Assembly (NCBI GenBank): GCA_963693085.1
Contig: OY856413.1
Span: forward strand, 470,263,879-470,327,878
Source: Alisma plantago-aquatica
Taxonomy: Eukaryota > Streptophyta > Magnoliopsida > Alismatales > Alismataceae
DNA length: 64,000 nt
Direction: 5' to 3'
This document shows, one piece after another, positions 22,690-33,685 of the stretch (its first letter is position 1; each line of letters opens with the position of its first letter). A program made the translations under genes and the position numbers. Below the pieces are notes generated by a model that worked only from the letters and a program-made list of their open reading frames with translations, searched no databases and had not been told where the DNA came from.

Positions 22690-23779
22690 TGATGAATGCA
22701 TATTCATCTGGGTTCTGTCACCTCGTTTAGCCCAATTTTGCCCTAATTATTATCTTTTATTCGTTATATCCTTTAATATACAAGCTTACTTAGCTTAATT
22801 GACTTCATCTTGATTTTAATTGGAGTTATCCCTCTTTTGTAGGTCAAATATGGGCACATGGGCCCAACCTTCTCAGCCCATTTCCTAATTGGGCCCTCGC
22901 TTAACCAAGACAACTGAAGGAGTCGTCTTCCCCTCTAAACCTAACCATTCCTACGGCCAACAACCTTGCCCAAACTCGCGGTCTGCTTCCCACCTACACC
23001 ACGATCGCGGTGTCTATCTCACATCAGCTGGATTGTGATTTTCTGCTAGACATCGTGACCCTCCACCGATCGCGACTTACTGCTTTCTTGCCAACGCCGC
23101 GACCTGCTCTCCTGCTAAAGATCGCGATCGCGATTCCAGTATCGCTACCTCTGCAACCATCGCGCCTGCGAGCATTTCACATCACGACCACTTGCAAAGA
23201 TCACGACTTGCAAGACACCACAGACACCTATCCGCAATTCCACGTCTGTGACCGCGGCAAAATTCAATCGCGACCTGCCCCCGCGGTTCTCCCTTTCTCC
23301 CTACAACAGTGTCGTGATGAACTCTCTCTCTCCTTCCACATCAACCATGATCGCCTCCAGTACCACTCGCGACCTCTCTGCCACCTATCCGTGGTTCCGC
23401 CCCTCTCAAGAATCGCAACTAATGCAACACCAACACTACGGCTGCTCCCAACACGTCTCCATCCACCTTCGTGCCCACGATCTTCTCCCGCTCAAGATCG
23501 CAACCTTTACGCCGCCATTACAACAGCAGAGAGGTCGTGACCATCTCCTTCCACTGATCGTGGTTGCACCAACACTACATCGCGACCTCCCTCAGGTCTC
23601 GTTCTTCTACTTCTCTGCCAAAGCCACGGTCGCCTCTATCCTTTCCTCAGTCCTCGCCAAACATCCACCTTCACGCTACCCCCTACCGCTCTCCGCTTCC
23701 TCTGCCATGATCGCAACCATGCTTGTAATCACAGAGGTCATCCAATACCACGACCAGGAGCCAATGCCACCATATGCAG
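22690..23779 (+). mobile_element. Element C (Athila-like) 5' LTR, left part
   Basis: It starts TGATGAATGCATATTC, as does the 3' LTR at 47675. Element B interrupts it after 23779 and it resumes at 38787, so the 5' LTR totals about 2626 bp against 2578 bp for the 3' LTR. From about 22970 on, the sequence is full of the words cgcgacc, tcgcgatc and their TpG/CpA variants. Long frames at 23010-23540 and 23248-23784 are composition by-products without a domain. Confidence 0.93.
23775..23779 (+). repeat. Target-site duplication of element B, left copy
   Basis: TGCAG is repeated exactly at 38782-38786, just outside the LTR ends of element B. Confidence 0.95.
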
Positions 23780-24471
23780 TGTAACATCCCTGACCTGGGT
23801 TATAAGCTAACCCTAGGTGTTTTGCCTAAATATGTAATTAAATCCTTGTGATTAACTTTGGGCATGTAATTAAGTTTCTCATAAACATATATTTCAGTTT
23901 TTGCTCCTTTTTATATAAAGTTGTAGCATTGTTTTGTAATACAGGGACCTATGTGCAAATTACCCAGTCAGAAGGATTAACTTGCAAAATTGCACATGTT
24001 AAGATGATTCTCTGATGTTGAGACATCATGAGAATGATTATGTTGAAGTTAGAGGGATTTCCCAAGCTTGGGCACCAAGGTGCAGCTGTGGAAGCAATCC
24101 CGGTGCTTAAAACCCTAATTTGGGGTAAAATGCAATTTACCCAAATTAAGGGATGCAACTTGTAAAATATATCATCTAATGTATCTATTAAGACTCTTGT
24201 CATCATTTAGAGAAAAAAATGATGAAGAGGTCACCTCAATTGAATAATCAAGTTATGAATTACACCTTTGTGATTGAATAATCAGGGTGTATGTGCAATA
24301 GCCCTTTTATGGGTATGTTTAAGTAATAAGCTGATCTTCTTTGCTCTCATTTCTTGACCTTAAGAGAATTTGTCCTTAAAAGAAAGAATAGAGGACGATC
24401 TATGAAGGGTGGAGGGACTTAGTTGAAATTATGGAGAATTTATGAACTTATAATTAGAACCCCACCCCAAG

Positions 24472-24479
24472 TATATATA
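24472..24479 (+). promoter_or_regulatory. Candidate TATA box in the element B 5' LTR
   Basis: TATATATA in the context ccccaagtatatatacactcc, followed by a pyrimidine-rich leader-like stretch. The 3' LTR has the same at 34378-34385. Which TATA element is used cannot be told from the sequence. Confidence 0.4.
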
Positions 24480-24989
24480 CACTCCACCTCTCTAAGCAAG
24501 GGAACTTTCCCTTCGTTTCCTTACTGTTCTATTCACCCAAAAACGACCAAGGACTGCCTTGGAGCTAATGAGGATGACCAAGGGTGCAAGGTAGGTTTGG
24601 ATTCCTCTTCTTGCCTAAATTCTTGGTTAAAACTCGAATTCAAGGTCAATTTCATTGCTAGCTCTCATGGCTCTATCTTTCTAGCCATCTTTTCTTGACT
24701 TTCCCTGGAGGTTTTCACCTTGGCCAACCGGTGAGAGCTCAAGGACGCCATTAAAGCTTGGAGCTCGAAAGCTTGGAGCTCAAGAAGCAAGCTTTAGGCG
24801 GGTTTTATAACTCTAAACCCATGCTTTGTTATATACATCTTGATTATGCATGTAGATGATAGTTCTTCTTCTTCCCTACTTTCCTTTGCTATTTTGCAAG
24901 CAAATCCGTGGGAAATCCTTGCTGTTCTTGAGCTAGGAGATGAAGACGTTAATTCCAAGAAAAATCCACCGCTTTTCACTTTATTAAAC

Positions 24990-26600
24990 GGTCTCCCCAA
25001 CTTGCTCTCTCGGTCTCAAGACCGTGAGGTGAGCAAACGGTCTCAAGACCGAGAGAGGGCAAACGGTCTTCAAGACCGTATAGAAGCGTTGACCGAGCGT
25101 GGACCGTATAAGAAACCTGTATATAATTATGTAGACTAATCACCCTCAAATATTGAGAGGTTAACTCCAAAGGAATCGGGAGATATGGCCTTTTTAATCA
25201 ACAACTTTAATTGAATTTATTCCTGATTTTCAAACGGTCTGAAATAGCCTTTTTGGGAAAACGGTCTCAAGACCGTGTAAGGTCGTTGACCAGGCGTTGA
25301 CCGTATGATATTACTGTTCAAAATAATGTTAATTAACAACTCACCAAATTTTATGGACTAATTCCAAACGAGCTAAGAGTTGAAGGGTGATTACTAGGGT
25401 GAACCCTAATTGAAATCAGTACTGAAATCTCAATAAAATAATGAGTGTTTTTGGGTTGATTGACCTGAACGGTCTCAAGACCGTTTGGGGATCAACCAAA
25501 CGGTCTCAAGACCGTGTGGGCAATCACCCAAGACCGTATGGAGGTCTGAGGTCAAGAATAGTTGACCAATTGAAGGTACAATAATACCAAATTACATTGC
25601 AATTAAATATTGATATAATAATCAATTCAATGGATCCAACCTTGAAGAATTTTCACTAGAATCCAAAAGTTGGATGGGAAAACGGTCTCAAGACCGTTTG
25701 GAACTCATCCAAACGGTCTCAAGACCGTGTGGTGACAACCCAAGACCGTTTGGAGGTCTAGGGTTAAGGTAATTTGATCAATTGAGGGTCCAATTGCACT
25801 AAGTTATCAAATTAATCAATATACTGATTTGTGACTCAATCAAGGTTCAATCCATATCAAATCACATTAGATCTTGATGAAATCTTGGGCAAACGGTCTC
25901 AAGACCGTGTAGAGTTCATCCACACGATCTCAAGACCGTTTGGGCCAAGTTTGGACCCAAGTGGAGCTCAATTGAAGGGTTCAACCTTGAGTTGATTCAC
26001 ATTGTTGAGTGTTGATGGCTGAACATTGATAGACCTTAATTGAATCGACTTCAACCCTAATTGGTTAACAATTGAGGGTCAATTGAGTGACCAATTGGTT
26101 AAACATAACCCTAATTGACTTAATCCATAAGTGGTTACCATGGCTTTGACCTTTTGGGGGCTTCAACATTGATAAACATAATCAATTAAAAAGCTTGAAC
26201 CTTGTTGAAGGACCAAACGGTTGAGACCATGTGAGCCTCACGGTCTCAAGACCGTTTGAGGGCTCACGGTCTCAAGACCATTTGAGACCTCACGGTCTCA
26301 AGACCGTGAGAGGTCTCGCAGTCTCAAGGTCGAGAGACATCAAACGGTCTCAAGACCGAGAGACATCAAACGGTCTCAAGACCGAGAGACATCAAACGGT
26401 CTCAAGACCGAGAGACATCAAACGGTCTCAAGACCGAGAGACATCAAACGGTCTCAAACCATGTAAGGCCTCTTGGTCTTGAAGTCAACATGGTTAAACG
26501 GTATACACCCCCTCTCGGTTTGGGCTCACGACCTTGAAGGTCACGTGGTCTTGAAGTCAACCAAAGCAAACGGTCAACCCATCCAAACGGTCTCAAACCG
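24990..26600 (+). repeat. Field of CGGTCT-CA-AGACCG dyads in the element B LTR
   Basis: The 14-mer CGGTCTCAAGACCG, a 6-bp inverted repeat around a CA centre and usually preceded by AAA or CA, recurs at least 15 times. Examples start at 25011, 25038, 25262, 25471, 25501, 25683 and 25714. Outside the terminal tandem array, spacing is irregular and linkers are unrelated, so the dyad itself is what is conserved. Degenerate forms (cgatctcaagaccg, cggtctcaaaccg) are also present. The field is repeated in the 3' LTR. Confidence 0.93.
26332..26460 (+). repeat. 26-bp tandem array, 5 units (5' LTR of B)
   Basis: The unit is GAGAGACATC joined to AAACGGTCTCAAGACC, so each unit carries one CGGTCT-AGACCG dyad. 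Five units are present, the last one degenerate. The 3' LTR has six. Confidence 0.9.
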
Positions 26601-26923
26601 TTTGGATGTTGAAGGTTGAGATCGTTTAAGGTGTTCAAAGGTTGACTTCACTTAACCAATTGGAGATGTAAATGGTTCAAAGATGCTCTAACCTAAACCC
26701 TAATGATAACCTAGGACATTAAGGGATTAAGTGACTAATTATTTGAACCATGATGATGATCAATGGGGTGAATTACCAAAATACCCTTGAAGGGTCAATT
26801 GAGTAATACCTTGATCAAATCAAACCCTAATCACATGTTAGTGATGTTTTTGGCTATGTTAGCCCATGATGACTTATTTCAACTTGATCTAGAGTGATGT
26901 TATCACCGTCTACTAGTATGAGG

Positions 26924-26976
26924 GGAGAGAAAGTACTTATAGAGAGAGAAAGTACTTCTAGAGAGAGAAAGTACCC
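26924..26976 (+). repeat. 19-bp tandem repeat, about 3 units
   Basis: AGAGAGAAAGTACTTCTAG or close variants occur at 26924, 26943 and 26962. The same array occurs in the 3' LTR near 36853-36905. Confidence 0.85.
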
Positions 26977-27160
26977 TTTTTAGGTGGAAACCCAATTAAA
27001 GAACCTTCAATACACATTAATGTGCATAATTAGGGTATGCTCCACCTGTATGAGATCATGGAAACCCTAATTATGATGTATGATGAATCTTAAGCCAGTT
27101 TGAGAGCATCGATGATGATGTTCCACATACATGATGATGTTATGAGTTCAATTCACTTCA

Positions 27161-27240
27161 ATGTGAATAGTAAACCCTAATTCAAGGGTAATGGCATTCA
27201 ATGTGATTAGTAAACCCTAATTCAAGGGTAATGACATGCT
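27161..27240 (+). repeat. 40-bp tandem repeat, 2 units, with telobox words
   Basis: Units at 27161-27200 and 27201-27240 each contain AAACCCTAA, the plant telobox sequence, followed by ttcaagggtaatg. The 3' LTR has the equivalent near 37090-37170. Confidence 0.85.
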
Positions 27241-27868
27241 TTATGAGTATTAAACTCTAATTGATAAGAATCAAAGAACTTAGTTCTTATGAAAAGAGTG
27301 AGAAGTATATTCCTTGTTTTAAATTACCTTTATCAGTTGAACTAACTATGCAGGTCCTGATATAAAGGTGATCATATCCAGGTATGGATGATGATACTGT
27401 ATTCATTAAAAGCATGTAAAGGCTTTATGAATAAGTAAAATATTGTGATGCCTTGTCAGTGGCATCCTATGAGTTAATGGGCTGTAAGAGCCATGAATAC
27501 CACCAAGTCATGCATCAGAGATGACTGGTGATGAGTATAATGAGAAATGATGATTGATGTGAGTTAGGCTTGTTACATTTAGTATTCTCCTTTCATAGCT
27601 GTTATGCTACTGTTATTGTTTGAAGAACAATGTGTGATGATTTAATGAATACTAAATGTACCTAACTAATCAAGTATAATATAGAGCCCTGATCATAGAT
27701 CCATCATTGTCAGAGATCAAATGATGGTGAAACAGGATTTCCTAAAGGAGCTCCTGGAACACATACTATTGAGTATGTGGGGTATATGGATGTGTAGAAC
27801 CTTACATCCTAGTGTAGGTGATTGATGTAGATGTGGAATCCGTCAACCCTTCACTACTAAACCCTACT

Positions 27869-27980
27869 GTATCAGTGGAAGGTAAACATGAAACCTCCTG
27901 ATGACGAAGAAAACATAGATATTCGTATCAGTGGAGATAAACATGAAAACTCCTGATGACGAAGAAAGTACAGAACGCCA
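27869..27980 (+). repeat. 56-bp tandem repeat, 2 units, in the element B LTR
   Basis: Units start GTATCAGTGG at 27869 and 27925, and each contains TCCTGATGACGAAGAAA. It lies about 0.9 kb before the LTR end, like the 52-bp repeat of LTR D. Confidence 0.8.
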
Positions 27981-28084
27981 CTGTAACTCTAAAATAGCGA
28001 AGGACCAGTTTACCCTGGTGAGCTATAGTAAGTAGAGACACAAGATGTCCTATAAGTGATCCTCTTACTGACTGAGGAAGATGA

Positions 28085-28116
28085 AGGTCATGAGAATCCG
28101 GCTCTCTTAATGACCT
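28085..28116 (+). other. Compound hairpin in the element B LTR
   Basis: AGGTCAT (28085-28091) pairs with ATGACCT (28110-28116), and inside it GAGA pairs with TCTC. The 3' LTR has the same at 38014-38045. Confidence 0.55.
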
Positions 28117-28151
28117 ATGTATGATACTGATGTGACTTCTCAGCGATCAGT

Positions 28152-28180
28152 TGGAGTATGAGTGGTATGCCTCATCTCCA
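28152..28180 (+). other. Conserved LTR hairpin, element B 5' copy
   Basis: TGGAGTATGAG (28152-28162) and CTCATCTCCA (28171-28180) pair, with one bulged T, around the loop TGGTATGC. It is the counterpart of the element A hairpin at 1892-1919: the loop is conserved and three stem pairs are changed on both sides. The 3' LTR copy is at 38081-38109. Confidence 0.65.
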
Positions 28181-28398
28181 CAGGGCATAATGTTGTTTGT
28201 AAAACATAATCAACCACGTAGTATACCTGCTAGAGATAACTACGAGTTAGTTGATTGATGATACACTGTGATAGTGCTTATATTTCTTCATGTCTCTTAA
28301 ATGTTGAGCTCTTGTTTATATAGCAACAACTGTTATTGAATACTTTGAAAGCTTTACTGCTTAAGATATTCTTTGATGTTATAATAAAGCTTCTGGCG

Positions 28399-28414
28399 GA
28401 GAGTTATAACTCTC
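28399..28414 (+). other. 16-bp perfect palindrome GAGAGTTATAACTCTC
   Basis: It is followed by CGCTGGGAC and, at 28418-28440, by GACAATT/AATTGTC, a second 7-bp inverted repeat. Element A has the related form gagttatatctctcgctgggac near 2205 and 10738, so the block is conserved between LTR families. It may mark the R region or a processing site; that is inference. Confidence 0.7.
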
Positions 28415-28857
28415 GCTGGGACAATTGTGTAAAATTGTCTCACCCCGTAGACTTAAACTTTTTAGGTGGACGTCGTAGACGGAGGAACCGGTCTACAGGT
28501 GACCAATCTCAGTAGCAGCAGCAGCACCAGGAGTAGTAGTAATATCAGGTGGAGATTTAGCCTGCCATGTGGTGTAGTTAGAGTCAGTCCTATGTGTCCT
28601 CTGTACTCTCAGGTCTTGGAGTCTTTTGTGTGAGTTCTTGAGATTTTGTATCTTGATGTATATAATTACTCAAGAAGTAATTATCATGAGATGTAAACAG
28701 TTTATCTCTTGGTATGAAAGAAGTTTTTATGGATTCAAGCTCTTGTCCTGAAAAGTTTTAATTTCCCGTGATTTTGTCTGCCGCTGTTTATCGAATCACT
28801 TCCGCTAAGTTTACATCGAGATTATATCGCGGTTTGGAGATCAGAGCCCACAATTAG

Positions 28858-28869
28858 TGGTATCAGAGC
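28858..28869 (+). other. Primer-binding site of element B
   Basis: TGGTATCAGAGC, complementary to the 3' end of plant initiator tRNA-Met, starts 5 bp after the LTR end. It is intact. Confidence 0.93.
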
Positions 28870-28983
28870 TCTAGGTCAGTTAAGTCTACAGAGGCATAGG
28901 ACTTAGGATGTCGAGTCTATCTTTAGTACTCCTTCCTTATCTAATAGAATCTTCTGCTCCTCAGGAGAAGAAGATACATAAGA

Positions 28984-31900
28984 ATGGCTGAGCCACATGA
29001 TGAGTACGTGGCGGAGAGTAGTGCTAGTGCACCTCGAGGCGGTGCAAGGGTTCCAGAAATAGAACAACCTACACCTGAGTCACCAAGAGAGCCACCCCAG
29101 TTTGACCCAGATGACATGGGTAACCCAGCTGTACAGACGATGTTCGGGCAGTTTATGACTGCCATGACACACATAACTGACAGGATGCCCATGCCTGCAC
29201 CTAGGGCACCTGTCCATCCTGAAGCACAAGGTATCGGTAAGACATTCGAACGACTTTGTCGTGTCGGAGCTACCGAGTACTTCGGGACTGCCGACCCTGC
29301 CGATGCTGACCTTTGGTTGATAGAGTTGGAGAAGGCTTTCATGATTCTTATCATCCCGGAAGTTGAGAAGGTTAGACATGTTGTCTATCTTCTCAAAGGT
29401 AGTGCTGGTCACTGGTGGAACATGGAAGAGCAGAAGAGACCTGGAGTAGAGTTCTCGTGGGAAGAGTTTCGTCGGGAATTTATCAATAGATATTTTCCAA
29501 AGACCTTCCTAGATGAGAAGATCTCTCAGTTTGAGAGACTAAGGCAGGGTATGATGAACATTAGCGAGTATGAAGCTAAGTTCATGGAGTTGCTGCGGTT
29601 CTGTCCGCACATGGCTGCCACAGAGGAGGAAAGAATCAGAAGATTTGAGAAGGGTTTGAATGCTGATATGTCAACCCCCGTGTCTGCCTTAGAAAACCGA
29701 GAGAGATTCTCTACCTTCGTTGAGTCAGTCCGAAGGATAGAGAGATCTGTGGTTGACAAGAGACAAACTCAGAAAAGATACCCACAGTTCCAGGGTTCTT
29801 CATCTAGGGATTCCAAGAAACCTAGATTCTCTGCACCTAACCCTCCACCACCCAGATCGAGTTTTCAAACTCAATGGACACCGAGCAGAGGTAGAGGATG
29901 GAGTCAACCGCTTCAAGGAACTCACTGTTCTGCATCAGTGTCAGTTACTGGACCACCCCGCCCACAACAACAGGAGAGGAGTTGCTACAACTGTGGTAAG
30001 GTGGGACACTTGATGAAGGATTGTCGTTCTAGGCCTGTCAGTGTGACACAGCCTCCGAGACAGAATCAACAGGGATCTCAGAGTAGACAACATCAAGGAG
30101 CAGCTCGAGGACGTGGACAAGCGTCTCAAGCTGGATCATCAGCACCACCTCAACACCAGGCGACTGCGAGGTTCTATGCTATGAACCCACCTGAAGCAGT
30201 GGTCAATCCACGAGTAGTGGCAGGTCAGATGAAACTTTTATATTCTGATATGTCTACATCCTGTGCTGTATCTGTTCTGATTGACCCGGGTGCTACGCAC
30301 TCTTTCATCACTCGTAAAGTGATCCGTAACTGCAATATGACCGTTAGTCATAGGGAAGATAGTTTGTTGTTGGAGACTCCGTTGGGTGGGTCTTCCGTTT
30401 TGCAAAAGGTATGCTCTCCCTGCATCCTCTTCTTTTCTGAACATTGCATTCAAGTGGACCTTATACCACTTGATATGCGAGGATTTGATATAATCCTCGA
30501 GATGGATACCTTGGAAAGGTATAGAGTTGTCTTGGATTGTGAGTCCAAGTTGGCTGTGTTTGCTGATGAAAGCAACACATGGATATTTCAGGGTGAGAGA
30601 AAGATTCTACCCACCTGCCTTGTGTTAGCTATGGTTAATGATAAGTTGTTGAGGCAAGGATTTTATGCATTCTTAGCCCATGTGGTAGATGTTACCAAGG
30701 AAAGTTCCAATCCTGTGGAAGTTCCCATAGTCAGGGAATTCGAGGATGTGTTTCCTGAAGAACTTCCTGGCATACCACCACCTCAGGAGATTGATTTTGA
30801 AATCAATTTGATCCCAGATACGAAACCCATAGCCCAGACTCCGTATAGGATGGCGCCTGCCGAGATGGCAGAACTAAGGAAACAGCTCCAAGAGTTACTT
30901 GAGAAGGGTTTTATCCGACCGAGCACTTCACCTTGGGGTGCTCCAGTCTTGTTTGTTAAAAAGAAAGATGGGTCAATGCGTTTGTGCATCGACTATAGAC
31001 AACTCAATAAAGTAACAATAAAGAATAAGTATCCTCTTCCGAGGATTGATGATCTCTTTGACCAGTTGAGTGGTGCAACCGACTTTTCAAAGATAGACTT
31101 GAGATCTGGATATCATCAACTCTGTATTAAGGATAGTGACATATCCAAGTCTGCCTTTAGGACAAGGTATGGTCACTATGAGTTCACAGTTATGTCGTTT
31201 GGACTAACCAATGCACCAACTGCATTTATGGAACTCATGAACAGAGTTTTTCGACCCTTCCTCGATCAATGTGTTGTCGTCTTCATAGATGACATTTTGA
31301 TCTATAGTAAGGATGCTCAGCAGCATGAGCAGCATCTTCGCCAAGCTTTGACCTTGCTAAGAGAACATAAGCTGTATGCTAAGTTTAGCAAGTGTGAGTT
31401 CTGGCTACCGGAGGTATCTTTTCTTGGACATGTGATATCTGCCTCGGGAATTCGTGTTGACCCTTCAAAGGTAGAATCTGTTCTACAATGGGAACAACCG
31501 AAGACACCGACGGAGATTCGAAGTTTCTTGGGGTTAGCTGGCTATTATCGAAGGTTCATTAAGAACTTTAGTTCTATAGCTTTACCTTTGACCAAGTTGA
31601 CCCGGAAAGATGTTCCTTTTTCTTGGAGTGATAAGTGTCAACAGTCTTTCCAATTGTTGAAAGAGAGGTTGACAAGTGCGCCTGTTCTTGTGCTACCTGA
31701 ACAAGGAAAAGGATATGTAGTCTTCAGTGATGCTTCTAAGAATGGACTTGGATGTGTGTTGATGCAGGATAAACAAGTGATTTCTTTTGCTTCCCGACAG
31801 CTTAAGAAACACGAGGAGAATTATCCGACACATGATCTGGAGTTAGCTGCCATGGTTCATGCCTTGAAGATCTGCAAACATTATCTCTACGGAGAGACAT

Positions 31901-33252
31901 TCCAGATTTTCACAGACCACAAGAACCTTAAGTATATCTTCTCTCAGTACGAGCTTAACATGAGGCAACGTCGTTGGATGGAGTTAATCAAGGACTACGA
32001 TTGTACAATTGATTACCATCCGGGCAAGGCCAATGTTGTTGCAGATGCCTTGAGTAGGAAATCAGCAACATCAACCATGGATAGAGCACAACTAAACTCT
32101 TTAGTATGCTCTAAGAGAGATATGCTTATCTCTTTAAGGCAAGACAATGTACAGTTGAAGGTGTCATTGTTAGCCGGATTGTTGGCTGAGATGCATATTA
32201 AGCCTACCCTAAGGGAGCAGATTAAGGAAGCACAGCAAGGTGATAATGCGGTTCAGAAGATCAGATCTGAGTATGGAAATGAGAAGAGAGATGGTTTCCA
32301 TGACTCAGATGATCAAGTAGCTTGTTATAATAGAAGGATGATAGTGCCGGATGTGGATAGCTTGAGGAAGTTAGTCCTGGAAGAAGCTCATTCTTCCATG
32401 TATGCTATGCATCCAGGAAGCACCAAGATGTATCGGAATTTAAAAGATTTGTATTGGTGGCCTGGGATGAAGAAGGATGTTGCAGAGTTTGTTTTGAGGT
32501 GTCCTGTGTGTCAGCAAGTTAAAGCTGAACACCAAAAGCCTACAGGGACAATGCAACCTTTACCCATACCACAGTGGAAGTGGGACCATGTGACCATGGA
32601 CTTTGTTGTTGGCCTACCCAGGACAAGCAAAGGACATGATTCCATTTGGGTAGTTGTTGATAGGTTGACTAAGACAACACATTTCTTACCTGTCAAAACA
32701 ACCTATTCTGCTGAAAGGTTATCACAGTTGTATGTGCAAGAGATAGTGCATTTGCACGGAGTTCCTGTCACTATAGTTTCTGATAGAGGTCCCCAGTTTA
32801 CCAGTCATTTTTGGGAACAGTTGCACAGAGCCTTAGGAACCAAGCTAAGGTTTAGTACGACCTTTCATCCGCAGACTGATGGACAGTCGGAAAGGACCAT
32901 ACAGACCTTAGAAGACCTGTTGAGAGCATGTGCTCTCCAATTTACCGGAAGTTGGGATCTACACCTAAGCTTGATAGAGTTTGCCTATAACAATAGCTAT
33001 CAGCATAGTATTGATATGGCACCTTATGAGGCCTTGTATGGTAGACGTTGTAGATCACCTTTGTGTTGGTTTGAGACTGGTGAACATCAGTTGTTAGGTC
33101 CTGATCTTGTGCAGCAGACTACAGAAAAGATTAAAGTAATACAACAACAGATTAAGACTGCACAGGATAGGCAGAAATCTTATGCTGACAAGCGTCGTAG
33201 ACCCTTAGAGTTCCAGGTTGGAGACAGAGTGTATCTCAAGGTCTCGCCTTAG
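28984..33252 (+). CDS. gag-pol: Element B Gag-Pol polyprotein (Tekay/Del-like), ended by a premature TAG
   Basis: A single 1422-residue frame starts at the ATG 131 bp after the LTR. Gag (about 1-400) contains the retrotransposon gag domain and a CCHC zinc knuckle at 334-347. The protease active site is DPGATHSF at 434. Reverse transcriptase (about 640-815) has motif-A Asp705 and FIDD at 767-770. VMSFGL replaces the usual VMPFGL. RNase H has Asp916. Integrase has an HHCC zinc finger (about 1132-1179) and a catalytic triad Asp1206, Asp1267, Glu1303 (D-60-D-35-E). The frame closes at TAG 33250, where element A has a Trp codon in the same words (KVSP). The reading frame resumes at once and carries the rest of integrase and the chromodomain. 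Gag and pol share one frame, as in chromoviruses. It is otherwise one of the best-preserved genes in the window. Confidence 0.95.
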   Translation: MAEPHDEYVAESSASAPRGGARVPEIEQPTPESPREPPQFDPDDMGNPAVQTMFGQFMTAMTHITDRMPMPAPRAPVHPEAQGIGKTFERLCRVGATEYFGTADPADADLWLIELEKAFMILIIPEVEKVRHVVYLLKGSAGHWWNMEEQKRPGVEFSWEEFRREFINRYFPKTFLDEKISQFERLRQGMMNISEYEAKFMELLRFCPHMAATEEERIRRFEKGLNADMSTPVSALENRERFSTFVESVRRIERSVVDKRQTQKRYPQFQGSSSRDSKKPRFSAPNPPPPRSSFQTQWTPSRGRGWSQPLQGTHCSASVSVTGPPRPQQQERSCYNCGKVGHLMKDCRSRPVSVTQPPRQNQQGSQSRQHQGAARGRGQASQAGSSAPPQHQATARFYAMNPPEAVVNPRVVAGQMKLLYSDMSTSCAVSVLIDPGATHSFITRKVIRNCNMTVSHREDSLLLETPLGGSSVLQKVCSPCILFFSEHCIQVDLIPLDMRGFDIILEMDTLERYRVVLDCESKLAVFADESNTWIFQGERKILPTCLVLAMVNDKLLRQGFYAFLAHVVDVTKESSNPVEVPIVREFEDVFPEELPGIPPPQEIDFEINLIPDTKPIAQTPYRMAPAEMAELRKQLQELLEKGFIRPSTSPWGAPVLFVKKKDGSMRLCIDYRQLNKVTIKNKYPLPRIDDLFDQLSGATDFSKIDLRSGYHQLCIKDSDISKSAFRTRYGHYEFTVMSFGLTNAPTAFMELMNRVFRPFLDQCVVVFIDDILIYSKDAQQHEQHLRQALTLLREHKLYAKFSKCEFWLPEVSFLGHVISASGIRVDPSKVESVLQWEQPKTPTEIRSFLGLAGYYRRFIKNFSSIALPLTKLTRKDVPFSWSDKCQQSFQLLKERLTSAPVLVLPEQGKGYVVFSDASKNGLGCVLMQDKQVISFASRQLKKHEENYPTHDLELAAMVHALKICKHYLYGETFQIFTDHKNLKYIFSQYELNMRQRRWMELIKDYDCTIDYHPGKANVVADALSRKSATSTMDRAQLNSLVCSKRDMLISLRQDNVQLKVSLLAGLLAEMHIKPTLREQIKEAQQGDNAVQKIRSEYGNEKRDGFHDSDDQVACYNRRMIVPDVDSLRKLVLEEAHSSMYAMHPGSTKMYRNLKDLYWWPGMKKDVAEFVLRCPVCQQVKAEHQKPTGTMQPLPIPQWKWDHVTMDFVVGLPRTSKGHDSIWVVVDRLTKTTHFLPVKTTYSAERLSQLYVQEIVHLHGVPVTIVSDRGPQFTSHFWEQLHRALGTKLRFSTTFHPQTDGQSERTIQTLEDLLRACALQFTGSWDLHLSLIEFAYNNSYQHSIDMAPYEALYGRRCRSPLCWFETGEHQLLGPDLVQQTTEKIKVIQQQIKTAQDRQKSYADKRRRPLEFQVGDRVYLKVSP

Positions 33253-33636
33253 AAAGGGGTCCTTCGTTTTGGAAGGAAAGGGAAGTTAGCTCCTAGATTT
33301 ATGGGACCTTATCCAATCATTGAACGAATTGGAAAGGTAGCATATAGACTAGAGCTGCCTCCAGAGTTACAGAGGTTACACCCTGTGTTTCACATTTCTA
33401 TGTTGAAGAAATGTCACCCCGACACCGAGTCAGTTCTACAACCTATGGAGGTAGAATTGAATGATAATATATCCTATGAGGAGGGACCCGTGTCAATCCT
33501 TGATAACAGAATTAAAAAGTTAAAGAAGAAAGATATAAGTCTTGTGAAAGTCCTCTGGAACCACCGTGGTGTTGAAGAAGCCACTTGGGAACTAGAGGAT
33601 GAGATGAGAAGGAAGTATCCTGCCCTTTTCTCTTAA
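33253..33636 (+). pseudogene. pol: Element B integrase C-terminus and chromodomain, cut off by the stop
   Basis: These 127 in-frame codons continue the Gag-Pol frame past the TAG at 33250 and end at TAA 33634. They contain the GPY-like module ([11 protein letters not shown], then [15 protein letters not shown]) and a C-terminal chromodomain (words [15 protein letters not shown]). Integrase chromodomains are known to steer chromovirus insertion to modified chromatin. Without readthrough, this copy makes an integrase lacking the module. The nearest ATG (33301) is internal, so independent expression is unlikely. Confidence 0.9.
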
Positions 33637-33670
33637 TATGTCTTATCGATTTCGGGGACGAAATCCTTGT

Positions 33671-33680
33671 AAGGGGTGGA
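33671..33680 (+). other. Polypurine tract of element B
   Basis: AAGGGGTGGA lies 5 bp before the 3' LTR, after the gypsy-typical tail ttcggggacgaaatccttgt. It primes plus-strand DNA synthesis. Confidence 0.75.
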
Positions 33681-33685
33681 TAATT

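Larger units (their letters stand above)
23780..28852 (+). mobile_element. Element B 5' LTR, 5073 bp
   Basis: Starts TGTAACATCCC and ends AGAGCCCACA. The 3' copy at 33686-38781 matches throughout. In the first 650 bp I count about ten substitutions, so B is a fairly recent insertion. The 23-bp length difference is explained by one extra 26-bp unit and one missing 3-bp unit in the 3' LTR. Five kilobases is long for a plant LTR. It contains a large field of dyad repeats and several tandem repeats but no real coding frame. Confidence 0.97.

Noticed and set aside
23010..23784. Two overlapping open frames of 176 and 178 codons
   Set aside because: They lie in the U3 of LTR C, have biased Pro/Ser/Arg/His composition from CGCGACC words, and are disrupted in the other LTR.
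26332..26460. Regularly spaced palindromic repeats resembling a CRISPR array
   Set aside because: The unit is a 26-bp direct tandem repeat without unique spacers, inside an LTR of a plant retrotransposon, with no cas genes.
26231..26482. 83-codon frame with repeated SRPRDIKRSQDRET-type peptide (also 36137-36469)
   Set aside because: It is the translation of the 26-bp array. No start context or conservation as protein can be shown.
24990..26600. Many GGTCTC sites suggesting a cloning construct
   Set aside because: They are part of the dyad, occur in both LTRs with natural divergence, and no vector sequence is present.
27890..27970. CTGATGACGAAGAAA, reminiscent of a hammerhead ribozyme core, present twice
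   Set aside because: The bases between CTGATGA and GAAA cannot form stem II and the flanks do not make stems I and III. It is part of a 56-bp tandem repeat.
28941..29412. Minus-strand frames of 137 and 110 codons
   Set aside because: Antisense shadows of the element B gag frame.
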